Shown here in pieces: positions 20,485-31,423 of a stretch of DNA of 64,000 nucleotides. Numbering within the stretch: the first letter of the stretch is position 1; every line of letters begins with the position of its first letter. The notes under the pieces are model-generated. The model was not told where the DNA came from, made no database searches, and was given only the letters and a program-made list of their open reading frames with translations. This stretch comes from Erinaceus europaeus (Eukaryota; Chordata; Mammalia; Eulipotyphla; Erinaceidae): positions 97,649,971 through 97,713,970 of the forward strand of contig NC_080170.1 in NCBI RefSeq assembly GCF_950295315.1, given 5' to 3'. The translations under genes were made by a program, and so were the position numbers.

Positions 20485-21747
20485 GATAGACATGCAGCTT
20501 CCTGGGCCAGTGGGAGTGGGTGGGAGGGATGGGTCACAGTCTTTTGGTGGTGGGAATGGTGTTTATGTACACTCCTAGTAAAATGTAGTCATATAAATCA
20601 CTAGTTAATTAATATGAGAGGGGGAAAATTAATTGTATGTCTCGAAGTTTTTTAAAACACAGACTGAATCTTTTTAATATATAGGCTGTGTAATTGATAT
20701 GCAGACTCTCTCAAAAGCCTAGACCAAGTAGATCAGAAGCAACCAAAATAGCACAGCTATATACAAGATACTGGGTACTGTACAGCAAACCCTAACAAAA
20801 GGACTTTTCAAAGTTAACCCAATTACCAAATAATGTGATTATAACATTAACTATCGATTGTCCTTTTGAACCCTAAGACAGCAGGAACTTCACATCTCCA
20901 CTATAGAGCCTCTACTTTCCCCAGTCCTGGAACCCTTGGATAGGGCCCACTTTCCCATATGCCTCTCCCAATCCATATCAAATAATATTGCATCTGCCGA
21001 TCACAATGTAACCAATGCAACGATTGCCACCTCAACATGCTTCACTTCAGACTGTGTCCAAAGACTTCACGTGTGGAATGACAACCCTTCAGCTTCATTA
21101 CTCAGGTGAGACCTTTCCTTTCATAGTATACTCTAATTCCATCCCAGGTGGTTCACTTTCTAACAAAGTCCCAAAACATAGATATAGACCAGGTTCTGTG
21201 AGAGCATATGTTAACACGTATCCATAAACTACTGCAAAATATATACCTGAAAGCAGAAGTACACTAGAGTATGCAGTGAGTATCCCCCTAACACTTCCTC
21301 TCCAGTATTCCAAGTTTTGGGTCCATGATTGCTCAACAATTTGTTTGGCTTTGTATGTTAACTCTCTTTTCAGTCACCAGGTTCCAGATGTCATCAGGAT
21401 GCCGGCCAGGCTTCCCTGGACTGAAGACCCCACCAATGTGTCCTGGAGCTCAGCTTCCCCAGAGGCACACCCTACTAGGGAAAGAGAGAGGCAGACTGGG
21501 AGTATGGACCGACCAGTCAACGCCCATGTTCAGCAGGGAAGCAATTACAGAAGCCAGACCTTCTACCTTCTGCAATCTACAATGACCCTGGGTCCATGCT
21601 CCCAGAGGGATAGAGAATGGGAAAGCTATCAGGGGACGGGGTGGGAAATAGAGATTGGGTGGTGGGAATTGTGTGGAGTTGTACCCCTCCTACCCTATGG
21701 TTTTGTTAATTAATCCTTTCTTAAATAAAATAAAAAAATAAAATAAA
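20485..21747 (+). mobile_element. Family L retroposon, 1.26 kb, with target-site duplication
   Basis: The best-bounded long copy. AAAATGATAAACGG occurs on both sides (20,471-20,484; 21,748-21,761). It ends CCTTTCTTAAATAAAATAAA, an A-rich tail. No substantial frame survives translation comparison with its other copies, so it looks non-coding. Its first 140 bp (TTTTGGTGGTGGGAATGGTG ... AAATCACTAGTTAATTAAT) resemble the 3' end of subtype 1, so the element seems to contain two related 3' modules, one at each end. Confidence 0.75.
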
Positions 21748-21761
21748 AAAATGATAAACGG

Positions 21762-23045
21762 TTGGGTGTCTTATATTTCTCCTGTACCTTTTGAAGATAA
21801 GAATTGAATATATTTTCTTGAGAGGTATACTGTGAGAATATGAGAGTCTGCAGAAAAATTCCTGTTAGCAAGAGTGAGCAATGTGGGCATATATTTACTT
21901 AGGAAAAGTACTTGTCTGATGGAAACAACAGCCTATCAAGGTGAAAATGAAGCCTTTCTTTTTGATTTTAATCAGCACTATAATTGAAAGTCCATTCTGA
22001 AGAAGTTAACAGTACTATAATTTTATTCATACCAATATAATATATAACAGTATAAATGATGACATGCTGTGATGAATGTATAACTTTCCTTACATTGTTA
22101 AATATTTTATTGATAATACTAATATTTTGCAGTCATTTTTGTATGGGGAAGCTATATAGTTCATTTACACTTTTAAGTTGTTTGTACAACTTTCAGGATG
22201 AAGTATTTATCTTAGACATTCAATGGTATTCTGTGACAGAAATATTCACCATGAATTTCACATAACATGACCTCCATAAATCAAATTATCACTATACCCC
22301 ACCCCCATATGCTGGCATTTAGCAAACCAACTGGTCTAGCTTGTTTTTGGAAATCTGTATAATCTTTTTGTGTCCTACCAGATGTTCTGAGCAGATATTT
22401 GCCAATACTTGTCCAAATAAAAACAGGAGTATGAGAGGTATTTGAAATCATTTTTAGACATTTTAGTAAAAAGCTAATCTTATATTTCAATATGGCTTGA
22501 GATGGTGTGACCATTAATCACTTGAAGAATTACAGTATTGTATCAGTTGATGTTCTCTGGCATTTTTCATGTCTATTAGTCTTCTGAGTTTGACTTAATT
22601 CACTTAGAATATAGCCTTAGACACTCACACATTTTATTGAAAATGTTACAAATTACTGTAAAGTAAAGAACCTAAGAGAAGAACAGAAACTTTTAGGAAA
22701 TCTTAAAAGAAGCCAAGCCAATAAAGGAATAAATTTGAGGAAGCAGTTACTGACTTATGGTTTGACCTACAATTTTTTGACTTTATGTTGGTATGACAGT
22801 TGTCTTCAAATGCATAAATATGAATTTAGTAGGAATCAGTAAGCTATTCTTTGGTACTCTTGTAATGCTTGGCAAGAGCAGTAAGCCTTGGCTGTCAGCA
22901 TTTTTGACTTATACAATTTACTTTGTTTAGATTATTTATTTATGAGGGCTTTAAAATTTTTTAGTCTAGGACATGCAATTCTGAACATCAAACTCAAGTC
23001 ATATGCAATACTGGATGTTTTACCTATCTGTCTGTGATTCATTTT
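21762..23045. other. Unassigned AT-rich sequence
   Basis: No recognised element. Frames are short. Confidence 0.5.
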
Positions 23046-23219
23046 TTCTCCTCCTCCTCCTCCTCCTCCACCACCTCCTCCTCTTCCTCCTCCTCCTTCT
23101 TCTTCTTTTTCAGAGCACTGCTCAGCTCTGGCTTATGGTAGTGAGGGGGATTGAAGCTGGGACTTCGGAGCCTCAGGCATGAGAGACTCTGCATAACTGT
23201 TATGCTATCTATCCCAGCC
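23046..23219 (-). mobile_element. SINE-C with (CTC)n
   Basis: Starts with a CTC-rich microsatellite (23,049-23,108), then AGAGCACTGCTCAGCTCTGG and CCTCAGGCATGAGAGACTCT, ending GTTATGCTATCTATCCCAGC: the reverse of a tRNA-like head. Confidence 0.8.
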
Positions 23220-23453
23220 CTATGATATTTTTAATTTTTGATGGACTTATTGGGACATAACCCTACCACCAGCCGAGGAAAGCCTGTAATCTAAAGCGCT
23301 GGAATGAAAACCATCCTTCTCATAGTTACTCAAGAGGAAAATCTATTGCTTCCAGCTTTCCTATTTATAAAGGAACTCAGCTGCAAAAATGTACATACGT
23401 AACTATAAATAAAGCCTGCACCTCTTACCTAAGTTTAGTAATTGTCCTTACTT

Positions 23454-23703
23454 GTTGGTCTATTTACATAATCATTGTTTTGTCTGAGACCCTCCCTGTC
23501 TGCAGGGCATTGGTTTAATCCCGACTGGTTTGCACTCTCTTTTCTCTCTGACCCCTCTCCTAGTCATATCCTGTTTTCCACCCTACCACTTCCTTCCTGG
23601 AAACTATAAATGCAGATTCTTTTTTCAATAAACATTGCACTGCTTCCCAGCTCAGCCATGAGTCCCTGGTTGTCTGTCTCCCTCCTGTGAAGCTAGCCTG
23701 ACA
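23454..23703 (+). mobile_element. LTR of a second ERV2 lineage
   Basis: TG...CA-bounded, about 250 bp. TATAAA (23,605-23,610) and AATAAA (23,627-23,632) are only 22 bp apart, so the poly(A) signal lies in U3 and R must be short, as in MMTV- and HERV-K-like LTRs. A primer-binding site follows at once, but no coding sequence was found after it. The 50,231 copy shares this layout. Confidence 0.7.
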
Positions 23704-23705
23704 TC

Positions 23706-23723
23706 TGGCATCCGAACAGGGAC
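23706..23723 (+). other. Primer-binding site, tRNA-Lys3-like
   Basis: TGGCATCCGAACAGGGAC differs at two positions, both C-to-T/G-to-A type, from the tRNA-Lys3 complement. The provirus at the window start uses a Lys1,2-type site, so two lineages are present. Confidence 0.75.
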
Positions 23724-24089
23724 CGGCACTTATTGAAGCAATAGGAACACCCACAAGAATTGTCATAGTATGAATGAGAATATAATGAAAATTAATTCTA
23801 AAGGAAGAAGAATGCTAAGTGATCTAGCAAACTATAAAAGATTGTTATGAAAAATAAGCAAAAAAGAGACATTTTTGAAATTAAATATCTGATTTCTAAA
23901 ATTAGAATTAATAAATAGATTAAATAACAGGAAAGTTAAGGCTAATGCTCAAATGGGATATTTGGACATAAATATTAAAATGTCTAGTAGAATAGGTGAG
24001 ATTGCAAAAGAAATGGAATATATGATAGAGGTAGAGATGGTGTCATGAATGGCTTGGAGGGCAAGAGATAACTGAATCTGGAAGAAAAA
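23724..24089. other. Unassigned sequence after the primer site
   Basis: No gag-like translation is visible, so the internal retroviral part is lost or replaced. Confidence 0.45.
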
Positions 24090-24283
24090 TGGGGGCAATT
24101 ATGTATAAATGTAGTGATGATGGTTGGCTCATGTATATAACCTTAGGGGAACTGAGGCGGATTGCAGTGGGGAGACTGAAGAATCAGAACTCTGTTGGTG
24201 GGAATGGTGTGGAACTATACCCCTAGACTTGTAATTTTGTAAGTCAATATTAAATCACTAATAGAGTTTAAAAAAGAAAATTA
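24090..24283 (+). mobile_element. Family L retroposon 3' end, subtype 1
   Basis: TCTGTTGGTGGGAATGGTGT, CTATACCCCTAGACTTG and TTAAATCACTAATAGAG followed by A-rich sequence. Confidence 0.6.
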
Positions 24284-25654
24284 AAGTACAATGATAATGA
24301 CCCAATACAGCCAGTGTCTTCCTCATGAGAACTCCACAATCAAGAAACAGTGGTATTGGAGGGAAAGATCTAATCTTTATAAATAGATAATTCTCAATTA
24401 TTCATAAAAATAAACTTTATAAAAAATCTGATTACCTGAGTAGGAGATTTCAAATCTTTTGCATTTAAAGAACCCAAAGAAATAGAGGCTCAAGGACCAA
24501 TATATAAGTGATAACTAAGGTACCCTCTGCAGTTCAGACTTGTATTTCCCAAAATACTCAGTGCAGTGTCTTTTAAGAACATTGTCAAAGATCAATATTT
24601 CCTTCATCTGATATATAAAAGTAAGAATTGGGATTTTTTTATTCAGTTGACTTATGTTATTTGCTAGAAAAAAAATACAATTTTACTCCTTGATCCTTGA
24701 CAATGACTATTTATGGCCTACTGAAGAAAAATAGAATAAAGTACTAAAAACTAGAAAAGTACCAGAAAAAAATTCTCTCATAATTATAATCTGTTTTAAC
24801 CAGACTTTCTAATTCTTAAAGGAAGTCATTATGGAGAAAAATGTGTCTGTACTGTTTTCTTGTGCAAAACATATCATATTTTATGGAAAAAGTCAACATT
24901 CATTTATTTAGCAAAATATTTCTGTGACTAGAGTCAGCCAAATGGGTAAAACTAAGAAATGGTGGGTCTTGGAAATTAATGTGTCAGCCTGGCTTTTCTG
25001 CTGTCTTTTTTTTTTTTCTGTATTCATTCAAATATATTGTTGACTGAGGCAAAAGTAGTCATATATTTCACACTATCTTGCAAATATAAGCACTGATTTG
25101 TTCATGTAGTGTTAATAGTAGAAGTCCCTAGAAAAGCAAGAGAAGAACACTTTTGGGATGGAGCTATAGCAACTCTTTCTTGGGAAGTTGACTCTCCCAC
25201 AGCAAACAAATAATAAAATGAAACATTTCTATGGATTTCACCAGAGCACAGCTGGGATTTCTTGTAAAGAAATACGCATCACTGTCTGAAGATTGATGAC
25301 TGCGTATGGACAGTGAGAACAAAAGAGGAGGGAGAGAAAGACACAAATGGAAACTATTATACTGCTAGCAGGTGCCATATTTGCAATTGCTTCAAATCTA
25401 CACAGCAGATGTAAAGGACTCATGTGATACCTCTCAAGAACTGAATGACCTTAGGTAAAAAAAAAAAAAAAAAGGTCTGTTGTTTAGAACTGTGGAAGCT
25501 ACAGGCTCTTGAATGAACTCCAGGAGGCCACCAGGAGAAATAAGGAACTTTAACATTGTATCCGAATGACAGCAAGGAAGCCAGTCAAACTCTTAAGGTG
25601 TCCTAGCTGCCATAGAGACTCTGGTGAGCAGGGTCAAACTGCCTGGAAAATGAG
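24284..25654. other. Unassigned sequence holding one arm of a diverged repeat pair
   Basis: The segment at about 24,938-24,995 (GGGTAAAACTAAGAAATGG) matches 26,172-26,226 imperfectly. An A-run is at 25,457-25,473. Confidence 0.45.
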
Positions 25655-25667
25655 AAAACTCACTTTT

Positions 25668-25966
25668 TTAAAAATATTTTATTTTATTTAATTTATTTAT
25701 TCCCTTTTGTTGCCCTTGTTGTTTTATTGTTGTAGTTATTATTGTTGTTGTCGTCGTCGTTGTTGGATAGGACAGAGAGAAATGGAGAGAGGAGGGGAAG
25801 ACAGAGAGGGGGAGAGAAAGACAGACACCTGCAGACCTGCTTCACCGCCTGTGAAGCGACTCCCCTGCAGGTGGGGAGTCGGGGTTCGAACCAGGATCCT
25901 TATGCTGGTCCTTGTGCTTTGTGCCACCTGCGCTTAACCCGCTGCGCTACAGCCCGACTCACGAGA
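25668..25966 (-). mobile_element. SINE-A, young-looking, with target-site duplication
   Basis: Flanked by AAAACTCACTTTT (25,655-25,667; 25,967-25,979). The body keeps GTCGTCGTCGTTG and the head GCTGCGCTACAGCCCGACTC, with many CpGs intact. Confidence 0.92.
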
Positions 25967-25979
25967 AAAACTCACTTTT

Positions 25980-26516
25980 ACATAACAACAGAGTTCCTAT
26001 TTTAAGGAAACATTCAAACAATAGCAGAAGGAGTTGTGGGTTATATCTACCCCCACCTTCAGACTTTCTGCTTAAGGTCCATTTCTTCAAAATTCCTCCT
26101 CTTCACCACAACTCACATAAAAAAAAAACAGAATACAGTGCCTCATTCTGACTGACAACAAAAATCGGAGTAAATTGGTAAAACTAGGAAAATGGTGGTC
26201 CTGGGAAATCAACATGTCAGCCAGATACTAATAATGCAGATCCAGAGGAGCCATAAAAGAAAAAAAAAATACATTATCAAAAATTTGAAGAAATACTAGG
26301 CTCTCAATTTGAAGAAATGGATTAAGAATTAAATCCATGACCTTGAAGATCCACTCAGCAAAAAAATGGAGCACATGAAGACAGAGCTACAGAGTATAAA
26401 GGGCCTTTTTGAATATATTCCATCCTCAAAAAGCAAGTAAAGGAATTTGGCTTACCCATGTAAAAGAAAGAACACCAGGGATAGGAGACAACTTTAAAGT
26501 GTAAAGGCAGAGGAAG
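25980..26516. other. Unassigned sequence, possibly old L1 or ERV internal
   Basis: Holds the second arm of the repeat pair (26,172-26,226) and a purine-rich stretch (26,330-26,400, GAAGACAGAGCTACAGAG) of unknown origin. Confidence 0.4.
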
Positions 26517-26529
26517 AAATGGGTATATG

Positions 26530-26881
26530 AAAAAGAAAAACTCAAGTGGGAGGTATTAGGTCCTGGAACATGATGGCAGGGGAGGACCTAGTGGGGGCTG
26601 AATTGCTATGTGGAAAACTGGGGGTGGATAGCATAATGGTTATGCAAAGAAGACTCTCATGCCTGAGGCTATGAAGGCCCAGGTTCAATCCCCTGCACCA
26701 TCATAAACCAGAGCAGAGCAGTGTTCTGGTGTTTCTGTGTCTTTCTCCTTCTGCATCTCTCTCAAAAATGAAAAAATATAAATAAATAATTAAAAAAAAA
26801 ACAACTGGGGAATGTTGCACATGTACGAACTATTGTATTTTACTGTCGACTGTAAACCATTAATCCCCCAATAAAGAAAAA
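26530..26881 (+). mobile_element. 5'-truncated L1 3' end, split by a SINE-C
   Basis: Flanked by AAATGGGTATATG (26,517-26,529; 26,882-26,894). The L1 3' UTR runs 26,530-26,623 and resumes at 26,803, ending CCCCCAATAAAGAAAAAA. This is an L1 insertion of about 170 bp plus the nested SINE. Confidence 0.85.
26624..26802 (+). mobile_element. SINE-C nested in the L1 3' end
   Basis: Head GGATAGCATAATGGTTATGC, B-box-like AGGTTCAATCCCC, body AGAGCAGTGTTCTGG, A-tail. AACTGGGG flanks it (26,616-26,623; 26,803-26,810). Confidence 0.85.
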
Positions 26882-26894
26882 AAATGGGTATATG

Positions 26895-28079
26895 CTATAA
26901 AAAATAATTGTGAGACAAGGACAGTTTTTATAAATGCCTTTATTAGATATATTTATATATAATACATATATAATATATAGTCCTTGTATATATATTTACA
27001 TGCATATAGCTCTCTATATATTTAAATGATGTAATCTCTCTAGTACTTATTAATATTTTCTATTTATTTTTATTTTCTCTTCCTTCTTAGATAATGCTTC
27101 TAGTTTCTTTAATTTAGTTTTTATTTCTAAAATTATTTTACATCTTTTTTGCATTTCTTTACAAAATTCTACCAGTCTCATGTCTTATTTACCCCCACCC
27201 TTTCGATTAACAAGTATCTTCCTGTATCTGCCTATCTCTTTCATTAGCATGTACATTTTTATCTGTCATGTTTCTTCTTACATGAGTTAACATTCATTTT
27301 GCAGTATTATGTTTCATATTTCATCCACTTCGAAGCAACTTTTTTCTAGTTTAATTTATGACATATATTACATTTCTTGTAATATGTAGCATCTTACATG
27401 AGGGGAGGGAAAAGAAAAGCAAGAGGAAAAAAAAGGAAAAATTTCTTGAGACTTTGGTTTATAATTCTCCCCATACCAATTTTCTCATGTTTTATCATCC
27501 AGGTCAATCATAATGCCAGCCTTGATAACAAAAATGAAGAAACTGACTCCACCTCTTGATGGGAGAATCTTTAAACAGAATGGCTAGATTTGAAAAACTA
27601 GCAGTAATTTAAATCACTAGACTACATAGTACATGTAAGATTTGTCCTACCAAACATGGATTCAAGCCTTTTAAAAGAAAACAGAAACTACAGATAATTT
27701 TATCAAATGCCAAATGGTGAACATAAATGTAGTGCTTTCTCTGAAAGAAAAAGATGAGCAATGATGGTTGGCAACAGCTATAGAATTATCTATATTTTCT
27801 TCGTATTTTGGCAACAGTCTAGAGCTGCCCATTCTTGTGTTATGTTTTTATTAATGCTCTCATAGTGGACTTTGAAGGAAAGCCTCTTGAGCAAGACTGT
27901 GAATCTAATCAATCAGACCTCAGGTATGTTTTACTACTGTCAGCTATGATTTGTTCCTTTCATTTTCTAGCTACAGAATTTTGAAAAATTCATTCAAAAT
28001 GATCTAGAGCAGGTGAGTATATAAGACAAAATCCTGCCAAAATATACCACACGGGGAGGCAGCACATTAAGCAATCATG
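26895..28079. other. Unassigned AT-rich sequence
   Basis: Positions 26,938-27,030 are a TA-rich low-complexity stretch. Nothing else recognised. Confidence 0.5.
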
Positions 28080-28255
28080 TTTTTTTGTTTTTTTTTAATT
28101 AGAGAAGGGTAGACATTAAAATACTGCACTGACATCTATGATGTTCTATTTGTCTTTGTCTTTCTTTGTTGTTATTTTGTGGTGTCAGGGTTTGAACCCA
28201 AGGACTCACACATGAGGTACATGGTCTACAGCATAGCTTCTCTCCAGGTCCTTTT
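28080..28255 (-). mobile_element. Old tRNA-like SINE, reversed
   Basis: GTCAGGGTTTGAACCCAAGG and ACACATGAGGTACATGGTC look like a decayed B box and head on the minus strand. Confidence 0.4.
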
Positions 28256-28271
28256 CCACATAATTGTTTTA

Positions 28272-28474
28272 GAACAATTTTATTTATTTATTTATTTGTG
28301 ACAGTGAAATTTTGAAAGGGACGTGGTAGGTACAGAGAAACAGAGAGAGATACCTGCAGCACTGTTTCATCAAGTGTGAAGCTTCCTTCTGTAGATGGAG
28401 ACCAATGGTTTGAACCTGGGTCCTCGTGTGCTGTTATATGTACACTTTACCTGGTGTGCCACTGATTGGCTTCT
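28272..28474 (-). mobile_element. SINE-B, old
   Basis: TTTATTTATTTATTTG start, GATACCTGCAGCACTGTTTC, GGTTTGAACCTGGGTCCT and a head ending ACCTGGTGTGCCACTG. Confidence 0.75.
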
Positions 28475-28629
28475 CATGTAATTTTCATCATACTCAATGA
28501 GAAAGTCCAAAGATTTGGATTTTTAATTTTGTTAAAGTTACTGAAGACTATAAACATACTTACATCAACAGTGGTAACACTGGTCGTGTCAATAGTTACC
28601 GACTGTGTGACCTTATAAAAATGACTTAC

Positions 28630-29131
28630 TGTCATGGGCCCTTTGGAATATAACTAAAATAGGCCTACTAACTATCTACAAAATGGAGACCCCTAAATCT
28701 TCATCAGCAATATTCCAGCCTTTAGGTTCATAATTAGTCAACAATTTGTTTGGTTTTATATGTTAACTCTTTTTCAGCCAGAAGTTTCCAGTTGCTAACA
28801 TTATGCCAACCGGACTTCCCTGGGCAGATGACCCCAGGGAAGCCCTGCTTCCCCAAAACCCTGTCCCATTAGGGAAAGAGAGAGATAGGCTGGAAGTATG
28901 GATCAGCCTGTCAATGTTCATGTTCAGCTTGGAAGCAGTTACAGAAGCCAGACCTTCCACCATTCGCACCCCATAATGACCCTGGGTCCTTATTCCCAGA
29001 GGGATAAAGAATAGGAAAGCTATCAGAAAGGGGATGGGATATGGAGTTCTGGTGGTGGGAATTGTGTGGAGTTGTACCCTTCTTATCCTATGGTTTTTGT
29101 TAGTGTTTCCTTTTTATAAATAAAAATTTAA
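28630..29131 (+). mobile_element. Family L retroposon, 502 bp, with target-site duplication
   Basis: AAAAATGACTTAC flanks it (28,617-28,629; 29,132-29,144). 5'-truncated, subtype 2, ends TTTATAAATAAAAATTTA. Confidence 0.85.
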
Positions 29132-29144
29132 AAAAATGACTTAC

Positions 29145-29764
29145 CTTCTCTAAATATCTTAGAAATGACAGTTTCTTGATGAACAGGCTTAAGAAATAGT
29201 TCTGAAAAGTTAGAAACACACACACACTTATACAAACAAACAAAAACAAAAACTTATACAAACAAACAAAAATCTCCCTCTTTTGCAATTGGTTTATTTT
29301 GACCCCATTAATACTAAGTACTGTAGCTGATTGAGGACACTGAGCAGATCAAAGATCAAAACTATTTATTAGTCATCTATGATTGAATTTTCTCACCTTC
29401 AAATATAGATATTTTGGGTAAATATAAGATAATTTTCAGTAAAATAAAATAAAAAATTTTTTTTTTCTCAAATGTAATTTGATGAAAATTTAGGACATTG
29501 AACCTGCAGAATTTTTTTTTCCAACCCCATGCAGGCGATTATTTCAAAATGTCCAGGGATTAATTTTTTAGTTACTATATTTGACATTGTGTAGACATTT
29601 CCTCAATTACCTTCCATTTTCTGTCATATCCTTAGAAGCTGAAAGGCTAAGTGTGTATGTTACTAAGTATTGTTGGAAGCACTCTGTCAGTGTTGATACA
29701 TAGTCACACTTGTAACATTCTGGTTTAGTTTCAACTCCATCATACTGATGTTCCATTCTTTCTT
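29145..29764. other. Unassigned AT-rich sequence
   Basis: A CA/AAAC-rich stretch at 29,216-29,270 includes a short duplication of ACTTATACAAACAAACAAAA. Otherwise nothing seen. Confidence 0.45.
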
Positions 29765-29958
29765 TCCTTCTTTATTCTTTCTTTCTCTTATTTAGTAAGA
29801 CAGAGGGAAATTGAGAGAGAAGGGGAAGATAGAGAGAGAAAGAGAAAGAAAGACGCTTGTAGTCCTGCTTTACCGCTCATGAAACTCCCCCGTGGGATCT
29901 AGCCTTTGTCCTTGGGCATGTAACATGTGCTCTACTGGAAACTACACCTCTAGGCTAT
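29765..29958 (-). mobile_element. SINE-B, old
   Basis: Pyrimidine start, AGACAGAGGGAAATTGAGAG, CTTGTAGTCCTGCTTTACCG and a decayed head. Confidence 0.65.
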
Positions 29959-29974
29959 CTAATGTAGCATTTCT

Positions 29975-30060
29975 ATGTGGTGTATTGGGGAAGACTTGAA
30001 CCTATGCCACTTGCATGACAAAGCAGGTAACCTCCCAAGCGAACTATCTCACCAGTTCCT
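29975..30060 (-). mobile_element. Old SINE head, reversed
   Basis: ACTTGAACCTATGCCACTTG then AAGCGAACTATCTCACCAG resemble a tRNA-like head read on the minus strand. Confidence 0.35.
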
Positions 30061-30104
30061 GCGTGTGTATGTATATATGTTAATTTTTTTATGGGCTATG
30101 TGGA

Positions 30105-30262
30105 AAAACTCAGCTGGTAGAGAGCAGATTTTGCATGCTCAAGACTTGTGGGCTAAGCTCCAGTGCCATATGTGCCAAAGTGGTGCTTTGGCTTCTCACT
30201 CAGTCACTCTCACGCTCACTAAAACTTCTTGTTCATGTGATTATATGATTAAAAATAAAACA
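30105..30262 (+). mobile_element. Old SINE, lineage uncertain
   Basis: CTCAGCTGGTAGAGAGCAGA, AAGCTCCAGTGCCATATGTG and CTTTGGCTTCTC; similar in layout to 39,326-39,470. Confidence 0.4.
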
Positions 30263-30624
30263 ATTTTCTTTTGATAAAGAAGAAAAATTAGTTAGTTTTA
30301 TCCCCAAAGGCAATGTATTTCATTTATTTCTTTTAGAATGTCTCTCTAATACCAGTGTATTCAATCATATTAATATCTTTTCTCTAAAAACAGAAAGAAA
30401 AATCTAGTAGAAAATTTTACAAATCCCCATTGGTACATGAATGAAAGTAAAAATTATATCTACCAAAATAATGAAAAGATTCCATTTCAAAAAATTACCA
30501 AAATGAATTCATCAGACTATCTTAATTCTATATATTTCATTTCCTTACAACAGATCTGTGTCAAAAGTTGTATAACTTTTTGGTCACTAACTGAAATATG
30601 CTTTAAAAATTAATTATTTTATCG
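30263..30624. other. Unassigned AT-rich sequence
   Basis: Nothing recognised. Confidence 0.45.
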
Positions 30625-30635
30625 GGTAGTTAATT

Positions 30636-30790
30636 GGTTTATTTTTTAAATTATTATTATTATTATTTTTGTTATTACCAGAGCACTGCTTAGCTCTGGT
30701 TTATGGTATGTGAAGGATTAAATTTGGGACGTTGGAACCTCATGCATGAGAGTATCTTTGCATAACCATTATGTTATCTATCCCCTTCCT
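30636..30790 (-). mobile_element. SINE-C with target-site duplication
   Basis: GGTAGTTAATT flanks it (30,625-30,635; 30,791-30,801). AGAGCACTGCTTAGCTCTGG and ATAACCATTATGTTATCTAT. Confidence 0.85.
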
Positions 30791-30801
30791 GGTAGTTAAT
30801 T

Positions 30802-30864
30802 TTTTTATTATTATATTTATTTATTTATTTGAAAGAGACTGCCAGAAATCGAGGTGGGGAAGGA

Positions 30865-30896
<32 letters not shown>

Positions 30897-31018
30897 TCGG
30901 AGAGACACGTGCAGCCCTGCTTGTAAAGCTTTACCCCTGTAGGGGGGGACTGAAGGTTTGAATCTAGGCCCTTACTGTAAAATGTGTGCTCAACTAGGAA
31001 TGCCACCACCTGGCCCCA
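30802..31018 (-). mobile_element. SINE-B with (GA)n
   Basis: Internal GA microsatellite at 30,866-30,898. Head ends GCCACCACCTGGCCCC. Confidence 0.75.
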
Positions 31019-31084
31019 GGTGACACATGGATACAAATTCTCATCTCCCCATAACAGGTATCTGTAAAACACTATATCCTTTTC

Positions 31085-31359
31085 TTTTTTTTTAGAGATC
31101 TTTTTATTTATTTATTTCCTTTTGTTGCCTTTGCTGTATTGTTTATTGTTATTGATGTCATTGTTGTTGGGTAGAATAGAGAGAAATGGAGAGAGGAGGG
31201 GAAGACAGAGAGGGGGAGAGAAAAATAGACACCTGCAGACCTGCTTCACCATTTGTGAAGTGATACCCCTGCAGGTGGGGAGCCAGGGGCTGGAACTGGA
31301 TCCTTATGCGCTTTTGCTCCACCTGATCTTAACCAGCTGTGCTACTGCCCGCCTCCCAC
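31085..31359 (-). mobile_element. SINE-A
   Basis: Body GTTGTTGGGTAGAATAGAG, ACCCCTGCAGGTGGGGAGCC, head GCTGTGCTACTGCCCGCCTC. Confidence 0.85.
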
Positions 31360-31423
31360 TATGAACTAAAAGGTTCTACCATTATGCATTAGGACACCAA
31401 CGTCAGCTCTACCCCATAAATGT

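Noticed and set aside
21276..21713. 145-codon frame
   Set aside because: Lies wholly in a family L copy and is not kept open in other copies.
25668..25966. tRNA-like head with A and B boxes as a tRNA gene
   Set aside because: No proper cloverleaf or acceptor stem is visible; it is a SINE head, as are the others.
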